DNA of 48,513 nt, taken from contig VYBO01000014.1 in the NCBI GenBank assembly GCA_009844405.1, positions 1 through 48,513 on the forward strand. The letters are read 5' to 3'. Below, piece after piece: positions 42,800 through 48,513 of the stretch. The DNA comes from Acidimicrobiaceae bacterium. Lineage in GTDB: Bacteria > Actinomycetota > Acidimicrobiia > Acidimicrobiales > Aldehydirespiratoraceae. A program made the position numbers and the translations under genes. Under the pieces are notes generated by a model that worked only from the letters and a program-made list of their open reading frames with translations, made no database searches and was not told the DNA's origin. Position 1 is the first letter of the stretch, and each line of letters opens with the position of its first letter.

Positions 42800-43222
42800 T
42801 CAGGCTGAGACGGCCGCACGCAGCCCGGCGGCAGATTCAAGTGCGGCGATGCGCTCGCCTTGCTGTGCCGTGGAGGCCGCGGCGCCGCGTTGGAGAGCCT
42901 CGGTGTGAGCGGTGAGGTCGGACGTCGCCTTGGCGATGGCGTTCATGGCCTCCTGGTGCATCGCCGCGGCTCGCTCACCGAGTCGAGCGATTGCGGCCAT
43001 GGCTTCCTGGTGCATCGCGGTGGCCTGCTCGCCTTGTCGAGCGACGGCGTTCATGGCTTCCTGGTGCATCGCCGCGGCTCGCTCACCGAGTCGAGCGATT
43101 GCGGCCATGGCCACCTTGTGTTCCTCGGCTCGTTGGGCGTTCTGATTCAGCAGGTGGTGCATCAGCACCGCGATGATCCCCAGCAGGCCTGAGCCTAGAA
43201 TGGAGATCAATGCAATAAGCAT
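42800..43222 (-). CDS. Membrane-anchored coiled-coil protein with 18-residue repeats
   Basis: A 140-aa protein from ATG 43222. One TM helix (residues 1-22, MLIALISILGSGLLGIIAVL) then a helical region of four 18-residue units of the type MHQEAMxAxARxGExAxA (about residues 38-100), ending in an Ala-rich helix. This resembles a DUF1640/Bdr-like coiled coil, but the resemblance may come only from repeats. Function unknown. It diverges from the LigA-like gene, 65 bp away. Confidence 0.6.
   Translation of the reverse strand: MLIALISILGSGLLGIIAVLMHHLLNQNAQRAEEHKVAMAAIARLGERAAAMHQEAMNAVARQGEQATAMHQEAMAAIARLGERAAAMHQEAMNAIAKATSDLTAHTEALQRGAAASTAQQGERIAALESAAGLRAAVSA
42935..43111. repeat. 54-bp tandem repeats encoding the coiled coil
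   Basis: Units of 54 bp (18 codons) repeat about three and a half times with few differences; the outer units are the most alike. They encode the MHQEAM...ARLGERAAA modules and are suited to copy-number change. Confidence 0.9.
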
Positions 43223-43287
43223 GAAATGCACTGTAGATGAAGGATTAGGGATCCGCAACCCCCGCATCCGGCCTACGCTGAAGTGCG

Positions 43288-43812
43288 ATGAGCCTGTACT
43301 ACGTCCAGAAGTTCCTCGACGAGCTGAACCGCGACCGCAAGCTGCAGGAGGCATACCTCGCCGACCGGCTTGCTGTGCTTGAGCCATACGACCTCGACGA
43401 GGAGGAAGTTGTGGCGCTCATCGAACCCGATGTCGGTCTGCTCTATATCTTCGGGGTCATCGGGCAGATCCGTATGCACTTCGCCGCTCTGCATCAGATC
43501 GAGTGGGCCGACTACCTCCAGCGAACGCGCGACAGGGTTGCCGAACACGGACCGGTGCGGGCCGGCGTACACGCCCGAGCGCGCCGAGCATTCCGGCCGA
43601 GCTCTGGCGAACTGGCTGTCTGGGCTGCTGCCTCACGACGGACGTGTGCTCGACTCGATGCGGGTGCGCTACGGCATCCACAAGTCGCGGCCCCTGGACC
43701 TGCTCGGCACCCCTATCGGCGAGGACTGCGCCGGAGCCGTGCAGTTCGGCCCGCCCGACCGCACCGACGACCTGCTCGCGGGCCGGGGTGGGCTTCACCT
43801 CCTCAACGATGA
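43288..43812 (+). CDS. LigA-like (extradiol dioxygenase alpha-type) protein fused out of frame to hipA debris
   Basis: A 174-aa open frame. The first ~85 residues (SLYYVQKFLDELNRDRKLQE, then YDLDEEEVVALIEPDVGLLY and FGVIGQIRMHF) match the LigA subunit of protocatechuate 4,5-dioxygenase-type enzymes or their small homologues. LigA proteins are about 80-140 residues, so the true end is probably near 43545. The remaining codons read through the hipA remnant in a wrong frame and are Arg-rich. No LigB-type catalytic partner is nearby. It may be expressed but would carry a nonsense tail. Confidence 0.55.
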   Translation: MSLYYVQKFLDELNRDRKLQEAYLADRLAVLEPYDLDEEEVVALIEPDVGLLYIFGVIGQIRMHFAALHQIEWADYLQRTRDRVAEHGPVRAGVHARARRAFRPSSGELAVWAAASRRTCARLDAGALRHPQVAAPGPARHPYRRGLRRSRAVRPARPHRRPARGPGWASPPQR

Positions 43813-44935
43813 CCAGGTGGTCGAGTGCCTCGGGGAGATCCGCCGTGATCCCGCGTACAGGCCCGGAGGGTACGACCCGGCTGGAGGCTCCAGCCTCGCC
43901 GGGATGCAGCCCAAGATCGCTCTGCGCCGCACTCCGTCGGGCTGGGTGCTGCCGTGGGGCGCCGAGCCCACGAGCCACATCATCAAGATCACCCGCCAAG
44001 AGCTCCATCAGCACGAGGCGCTGATGGAGCATGTGACGATGGCCACGGCCCGCCGCCTCGGCCTGCGGGTCCCCCGACGGGCGTGATCCGCCACGGCGAC
44101 CTCGAGGCGATCGTGGTCGCACGATACGACAGGGCGCCTCGCGGCGGGCGGCTTGTGCGCGTCCACCAGGAGGATCTCTGCCAGGCGTCGGGGCTGCACC
44201 CGGACCACAAGTGCCAGCGCGACGGAGGCCCGTCCCCGGCAGACGCGGCGGCGCTGCTGAGACGGGTCGTCGGGTTGTCCGGGGCCGGATCGGCCGTCGA
44301 CCAGCTACGCGACATGCTGATTGTGCAGTGGTTGGTCGTCCACAACGACGCCCACTCCAAGAGCGAGCGCGGATTGATCGGCGGCCAATCGCGTCGCAGG
44401 GTGGTCATTTCCGCTCTTGTTCGCTTCGCTCACGGGCCGCTCGGGCCACGGCCCCGCCCCGTATGGGCCGGGTCGCCCGCCTGTCCGCGGGGCCTCCAAG
44501 AACTTCTCGGTCCTGCTTGCCGGTGGCAACCGGGCCCTCGCTCCGCTGTGCGACGCCTGTACCTGGCTGCCGCATCGGCGACGGACTCCGATTTCCGAGC
44601 TGCGCGTCGCCATGAAGATCGGAAGCGACTACCGCATCGGCGCCGCCGATCGTGCCGAGGCCCTCATCCGGTTCGCGGGCGCGTTGGGCCTCGGCGAGTC
44701 GGCCACCGCCCGACGATTCGAGGAACTCGCTGCCGGGCTTCCCGACGCGCTGCGCCGGACGGCGGAGTCGCTTGGCGCCATCGACCAGGCCCGGCCCATT
44801 TTGGCCGACTACGTCATCGAACAGACAGAGCGGGCGCAGCTTTGCGAGAAGATCGCGGCAACCGCCGTCAGGCGGGCCGCTCCGCAGAGTCGAATGGCCC
44901 GAGAACGTCGGCCGGGGGTGAGGAACCGGGCGTGA
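43550..44935 (+). pseudogene. hipA-type kinase pseudogene, truncated, frameshifted and interrupted by an insertion element
   Basis: From about 43556 the frame reads YTPERAEHSGRALANWLSGL, then LGTPIGEDCAGAVQF, GGSSLAGMQPKIALRR and SHIIKITRQELHQHEALMEH, all HipA. The N-terminal ~20-60 residues are missing at the join with the LigA-like gene. A single-base loss in the C-run at 44071-44075 shifts the frame (TGA at 44086); HipA then continues as VIRHGDLEAIVVARYDR, VHQEDLCQASGLHPDHK and NDAHSK. There a 134-bp element is inserted (44362-44495). The frame resumes with NFSVLLAGGNRALAPL and AMKIGSDYRI and ends at TGA 44935. HipA is a Ser/Thr kinase toxin paired with HipB; no hipB is seen. Confidence 0.85.
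44362..44495 (-). mobile_element. 134-bp insertion element (copy G of the repeat family) in hipA
   Basis: The insert lies between two CCAAG copies (44357-44361 and 44496-44500), a 5-bp target duplication. Removing the insert and one CCAAG restores the HipA reading NDAHSK-NFSVLL. It contains the standard core at 44411-44455 (minus orientation) and imperfect inverted ends (CGCGGATTGATCGGCGG versus CCGCGGACAGGCGGGCG). It encodes no transposase. Confidence 0.9.
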
Positions 44936-45051
44936 TCGGAGGCGGCTGGCGAGGTGGCGGGGACGAGCGCTCAGCGGCGGTCACCCGCGCTGCGCCGGCC
45001 CGGCGGGGGCGGTCGGCCTGTCGGCCCAGCGGCGGGAACGGCGCCGCAGGC

Positions 45052-45161
45052 GGCACAATGTCAGCCATGATCACGCCGGAGATGCAGGCCACCGGATTCG
45101 CGGGAAGGCGAGGGTGCCGCGACCAGGCACAACGTCGGCGGTGATCACGCCGGAGATGCGG
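45052..45161 (+). repeat. 36-bp direct repeat, duplicated start region of the dioxygenase gene
   Basis: 45052-45087 and 45126-45161 match at 31 of 36 positions with a period of 74 bp. Both contain an initiation codon followed by ATCACGCCGGAGATGC. The upstream copy's ATG (45067) leads to a 25-codon dead-end frame; the downstream copy starts the dioxygenase. The rest of 44936-45140 holds nothing else that I can recognise. Confidence 0.85.
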
Positions 45162-45962
45162 TCTGCCTTCGACGCCGACGGCGTCGTGAAGGTGCCCGGC
45201 GCGGTGGGCGAGGAGTGGATCGACCGGATCCTCGAGGACGCCCGGAGTCAACTGGCCGACGGCGGGCCATGGGTGACCGACACCAACCCTGGCGCGGCCA
45301 CCGGGCGCCTGTTCACCACCCGGTACCGCTGGCAGTACGCGCCGGTGATCCGGGACTTCGTGTTCTCGTCGCCCATCGCGGCGATGGCCGCCTCGCTCAC
45401 CGGCTCCGAGAGGATGCGCTTCTACTTCGACCACCTGCTGGTCAAGGAGCCCCTCACGTCGGCGCCCACGCCGTGGCACCAGGACATTCCCTACTGGCCC
45501 TTCCTGGGCAGGCAGATCGTGTCGGCGTGGGTGGCGGCCACCAGCAGCCGGGTGAGCCACAGTTCGCTCGAGTTCGTGAGAGGCTCGCACCGTTGGGACG
45601 CGTACTACGCCCCGACGCCGTTCGACGGCCAGGGTGGTTGGACCGAGGACTTCAAGGGCGAGCCCATGCCGGACATCGAGGCAGCCCGCGCCCGTTCCGA
45701 CTGCCCCTTCGAGATCGTCGGGTTCGACGTCGAGCCCGGCGACGCCATCTTCTTCTCGGCCTGGATCATCCACGGCTCGCCCGCCAACACCGGTCCCGAA
45801 CGCCGGGTCGCGCTGTCCACCCGGTGGCTGGGCGACGACGCCGCCTGGTACCCGCACCCGGGCTGCGATCCCACCGTCACCCAGGACGACACCAGCGCAG
45901 TGCCGGGCACATACCCAGCCGACGACGAGAGGTTCCCGCTCGTGTACGGGCAGCCGACATAG
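45141..45962 (+). CDS. Phytanoyl-CoA dioxygenase (PhyH) family Fe(II)/2-oxoglutarate oxygenase
   Basis: A 273-aa protein from GTG 45141 (GTG 45114 is in frame). The iron triad is HQDIPYWPF (His and Asp, about residues 113-121) and the distal His in WIIHGSPANTGPERRVALS; the last Arg block binds 2-oxoglutarate. SSLEFVRGSHRWD is the typical PhyH motif. These enzymes hydroxylate small molecules or lipids; the substrate cannot be read. It is flanked by a repeated start region and by a 134-bp element after its stop. Confidence 0.88.
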   Translation: MITPEMRSAFDADGVVKVPGAVGEEWIDRILEDARSQLADGGPWVTDTNPGAATGRLFTTRYRWQYAPVIRDFVFSSPIAAMAASLTGSERMRFYFDHLLVKEPLTSAPTPWHQDIPYWPFLGRQIVSAWVAATSSRVSHSSLEFVRGSHRWDAYYAPTPFDGQGGWTEDFKGEPMPDIEAARARSDCPFEIVGFDVEPGDAIFFSAWIIHGSPANTGPERRVALSTRWLGDDAAWYPHPGCDPTVTQDDTSAVPGTYPADDERFPLVYGQPT

Positions 45963-45970
45963 AGGCTCAG

Positions 45971-46104
45971 AGGCCCCGCGGATAGACGGGCGACCCGGCC
46001 CATACGGGGCGGGGCCGTGGCCCGAGCGGCCCGTGAGCAAAGCGAACAAGAGCGGAAATGACCACCCCGCGCCGCGATTGGCCGCCGATCAATCCGCGCT
46101 CGCC
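45971..46104 (+). mobile_element. 134-bp insertion element (copy H), inverted relative to copy G
   Basis: Bounded by CTCAG at 45966-45970 and 46105-46109, a 5-bp direct repeat. Its length equals copy G exactly, and its reverse complement matches copy G over the full length with few differences. The core is at 46011-46055. It lies between the dioxygenase and the convergent antiporter genes. Confidence 0.9.
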
Positions 46105-46113
46105 CTCAGCCCT

Positions 46114-47769
46114 TCAGGGCTCCTCGGCCTCCATCCGCTCGAGCTCCGCTTGGATCTCGTCCATGAGCACCACCAGGTGGCTCACGTCCGCACTCGTGAC
46201 CGATCCCAAGAAGTGTCCCGACTCCGGGTCCGCCACCGGGATCACCGTCTGCGGGGCGCCGGCCATCCGCTCCAGCGCATCGTGGATCGGCTCCTCGGGC
46301 TGGGCGGTCAGCGTGCTGGCCCTCATCACCTCGCCGAGCGTGGCGGCGGCATCGGCGCCCCGGCGAACGGAGCGGAGCCCGCCCGTCGAGACGATCCCCG
46401 ACACCTTGCCGTCATCGACCACCAGGTAGTCGTGCTGGTTGGGCACCGTCCAGGCGTCGATGAAGTCCACCACCGACGTCTCGGAGCCCGGATACTCGCG
46501 GGTGGCGTCCAGCACGGTGCGGACCTTGACGCCATCGAGCGCGTAGCGGGCGAAGGACGGCGTCACCGTCTCGGGGAGAGAGGGATGGTCCGGCAGCACC
46601 GCCCGCTTGACCGCGAAGTTCAGGATCGCCGGCATGAACAGGATGTATCCGAACATGGTCAGCACCAGCAGCGAGAAGATCTCCTTGGGGATGGTGCCGC
46701 TCTCGAGGAGCACGAGCAGGAAGGCGATCTCGGCCACGCCTTTGGACATCAGACCGGTCGCCAGCGCGAACGGAGCGTCGATCCGGGTGACATAGGTGCC
46801 GATGAAGGCCCCGGCGAACTTGCCCGCCAGCGGAACCAAAACCAGCGCTGCCGCAGTCGCAGGGGCCAGATCCATGAAGGAGAGGTCGAAGTGAAGGCCG
46901 GCCGAGGCGAAGAAGAGGGGGACGAAGAAGCCCTCCGAGGCGCTCCGCATGCCCGGCATGATGTCGTCGCGCACTCCCTGCGACAGTCCTGACAGGGCCG
47001 CGCCGAACAGCAGCGCTCCGATGGTGCCGTGCAGCCCCATGTTCTCGGCGCCCACCACGACCAGGAACAGGCCTCCGAGCAGCAGGCCGAAGGACAGTTC
47101 GGGCACATTGAAGACGCGCTGCAGCGAGACGATGACGACCGGCAGGACCTTCGCCGACAGCAGCCATGCCACCACGACGAAGGCGATGATCTTGCCGAGC
47201 AGCGTCAAGACTGTGACCGCGCTCAGGTCGTGGCCGTGCTCCCCGATGGTGAATCCCACGACGAGCAGGGAAGCGATCTCCGCGATGACCACGATGGTGA
47301 AGATCTTCAGCCCTATGGGCTGCTTGAGCGTACCGGCGTCCGACAGCACCTTGGCCGCCAGGCCGAGGCTCGACAGCGACAGGATCCCGGCCAGGGCCAG
47401 GGCCTCGTCGAATGCGAGCCCGAGCTCGAGATCGACTCCGAAGATGTCCGATGTGACTGAGAGGGCGGCCACGAGCGAGATGAGCACCGAGATGATCGCC
47501 GCCGCGAAGTACCGCCCCCGCATGGTGGCCACGAAGCCGGGAACGTCGATCTCGTCCAGCCCGACGAGGAAGAAGAGCACGAAGATGCCGATCTCCAAGA
47601 ACAGGTTCAGGTCGTGGTTCGGCTCGACGATCCCGGTGGACGGACCGAGCAGCACCCCCGTCAGCGTGTAGGCGATGATCGAACTCAGGCCGAAGCGGCT
47701 GAGCGCGCCCTCCAGCAGCTTGGCCACCACGATGAGCAGCCCGATCGGGAGGAATACATCCAGCAGCAC
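46114..47769 (-). CDS. KefB/CPA2-type cation:proton antiporter with C-terminal CBS domains
   Basis: A 551-aa protein with GTG 47769 behind a strong GGGAGGGA. Twelve or so TM helices: LLIVVAKLLEGALSRFGLSS, YTLTGVLLGPSTGIVEP, the core LSLSSLGLAAKVLSDAG, and ATGLMSKGVAEIAFLLVLLE belong to the Na+/H+ exchanger family 2 fold. After about residue 400 a soluble part carries CBS-like repeats (VDDGKVSGIVSTGGLRSV, and VMRASTLTAQPEEPIHDALE). CBS pairs bind adenine nucleotides, so transport may respond to energy charge. It is divergent from the STAS gene with 229 bp between starts. It likely exports K+ or Na+. Confidence 0.9.
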   Translation of the reverse strand: MLLDVFLPIGLLIVVAKLLEGALSRFGLSSIIAYTLTGVLLGPSTGIVEPNHDLNLFLEIGIFVLFFLVGLDEIDVPGFVATMRGRYFAAAIISVLISLVAALSVTSDIFGVDLELGLAFDEALALAGILSLSSLGLAAKVLSDAGTLKQPIGLKIFTIVVIAEIASLLVVGFTIGEHGHDLSAVTVLTLLGKIIAFVVVAWLLSAKVLPVVIVSLQRVFNVPELSFGLLLGGLFLVVVGAENMGLHGTIGALLFGAALSGLSQGVRDDIMPGMRSASEGFFVPLFFASAGLHFDLSFMDLAPATAAALVLVPLAGKFAGAFIGTYVTRIDAPFALATGLMSKGVAEIAFLLVLLESGTIPKEIFSLLVLTMFGYILFMPAILNFAVKRAVLPDHPSLPETVTPSFARYALDGVKVRTVLDATREYPGSETSVVDFIDAWTVPNQHDYLVVDDGKVSGIVSTGGLRSVRRGADAAATLGEVMRASTLTAQPEEPIHDALERMAGAPQTVIPVADPESGHFLGSVTSADVSHLVVLMDEIQAELERMEAEEP

Positions 47770-47998
47770 TCGATCCCTCCCGCATTGTTCATTGCCGGTA
47801 TGGCGGCACGACAGTACTCCGTCGGGCGTCGTCGGGCCGGGTCGGGAGTCCCGCGAGCAGGCTGCCGGAAAGGGCCGTCACGCGGTTCGGCTGCGACGGC
47901 TCGGTAGGCGCGCGCCGCGCTTGCCGGTTACTATGTCATCCAGTCAGCCGCGACGGCCGGCAGGCAGGTCGGCCGCGATACCGAGGAGATGCGGACCA
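47770..47998. other. Divergent intergenic region antiporter/STAS
   Basis: A 229-bp stretch with no gene that I can support. It holds GGGAGGGA for the antiporter (47773-47780) and GAGGAGATG near 47980 before the STAS start. TACTAT at 47929-47934 resembles a -10, but no -35 stands at the right distance. Confidence 0.6.
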
Positions 47999-48334
47999 TT
48001 GAATATCAGCACTGACAGGCAGGGGGGAGCGTTGATAGCAATGGCTGAGGGTCGCGTCGACGGCGCCAACGCCCTCGAATTCCATGAAGCACTGGAGGCC
48101 GCCATCAGCCCGGACGACACCGGGATGGTGCTCGACTTCGAAGGCATCTCCTACATCAGCAGCGCCGGCCTGCGGGTGGTTCTGCTCGTTGCCAAGACGC
48201 TCCAGAAGCAGAACGCCAAGATGGCCGTCTGCTCGCTGTCCGATTCGATCCGGGAGATCTTCGAGATCAGCGGGTTCGACAAGATCATCCCGGTCCACGG
48301 CTCGCGCGCCGATGCGCTCGCCGGGGTCGGCTGA
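47999..48334 (+). CDS. STAS-domain anti-sigma factor antagonist (SpoIIAA-like)
   Basis: A 111-aa protein. TTG 47999 is used because MNISTDRQGGALIAMAEGRVD supplies the first strand of the STAS fold; a GAGGAG lies about ten bases upstream. DFEGISYISSAGLRVVLLVA is the phosphorylatable serine loop of anti-anti-sigma proteins, which release sigma factors when dephosphorylated. No kinase partner is nearby. ATG 48041 would give a protein lacking the first strand. Confidence 0.88.
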   Translation: MNISTDRQGGALIAMAEGRVDGANALEFHEALEAAISPDDTGMVLDFEGISYISSAGLRVVLLVAKTLQKQNAKMAVCSLSDSIREIFEISGFDKIIPVHGSRADALAGVG

Positions 48335-48419
48335 TCACTTCCTGACCTCCAGCTAGGCGACAGGGTTTCCCCGGCCCCGTCCAGTTCTGTGAACGCGCGC
48401 CCGCTCGGCCTCTGTGTTG

Positions 48420-48513
48420 CCGCTCTTGTTCGCTGCGCTCACGGGCCGCTCGGGCCACGGCCTCGCGTAGCATCTCGCGCGCTGCTCGCGTGGCGCCGAC
48501 CCTGCTCGGCCTC
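48420..48513 (-). repeat. Dispersed core repeat, copy I, at the right edge
   Basis: Standard core at 48420-48464 in minus orientation with the companion motif GAGGCCGAGC at both sides: at 48504-48513 (window edge) and at 48402-48413. The interval between holds the palindrome-rich GCGCGCGAGCAGC segment. Confidence 0.9.

Noticed and set aside
42935..43111. Possible CRISPR or minisatellite
   Set aside because: Repeats are coding (18-residue modules) and adjoin without spacers.
44417..44935. A separate gene starting at 44417
   Set aside because: Its first codons are the 134-bp element and the rest is the C-terminal half of HipA; it has no own start signal.

Overview
The window is a high-GC bacterial chromosome fragment. 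It most likely comes from an actinobacterium of the Acidimicrobiia type. Support for this: mycothiol glycosyltransferase (mshA) followed by a YbjN gene, an acyl-CoA carboxylase beta gene followed by a tiny epsilon-like subunit, a split b6-type cytochrome b cluster, a full 14-gene Nuo operon, frequent GTG starts and strong G/C-ending codons. The class-level placement is inference from gene content; no 16S is present.

Layout. (1) 1-8.9 kb, minus strand: a four-gene SMC-type anti-plasmid system of the TIGR02677-TIGR02680 kind (Wadjet, DUF2397/DUF2398/DUF2399 variety). Its order is jetC-jetA-jetB-jetD, and the 3' flank holds a partial AlbA_2 (Schlafen-type) gene that runs off the left edge. (2) 9.1-11.3 kb, plus: acyl-CoA carboxylase beta chain, its small partner and a retropepsin-like protein. 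(3) 11.3-20.6 kb: housekeeping and hypothetical genes on both strands: aat, a methyltransferase-like fragment, an S51-like protein without its serine, a cyclophilin, secreted proteins, tRNA-Lys, DUF2237, a YgjP-like metallopeptidase, a histidine phosphatase, a MoaD-like protein, mshA and ybjN. (4) 20.7-42.3 kb, plus: one continuous respiratory supercluster. A cytochrome bc module (membrane protein, ferredoxin, split cytochrome b, Rieske, diheme cytochrome c, unknown membrane protein) runs directly into nuoA-N. (5) 42.3-46.1 kb: a decayed patch with a frameshifted ybaK remnant, a coiled-coil repeat protein, a LigA-like gene fused out of frame to a broken hipA, miniature insertion elements and a phytanoyl-CoA dioxygenase gene. 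(6) 46.1-48.5 kb: a KefB-type antiporter and a STAS anti-anti-sigma protein.

The strongest unexplained signal is a dispersed repeat family. A ~45-bp G+C-rich core, which in one orientation reads ARAARERSEQER, occurs about ten times across the window in both orientations. It lies between genes, in tandem, in frame inside nuoN and inside hipA. Two copies (44362-44495 and 45971-46104) belong to inverted 134-bp elements of exactly equal length, each bounded by a 5-bp direct repeat, which shows that this form moves. The window also holds several local direct duplications of 36-51 bp with 60-75 bp periods, two of them made of perfect hairpin doublets. A separate ~94-bp element with TA-flanked terminal inverted repeats lies at 11.35 kb.

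All calls come from reading the sequence; family names rest on recognised motifs, not on database searches.
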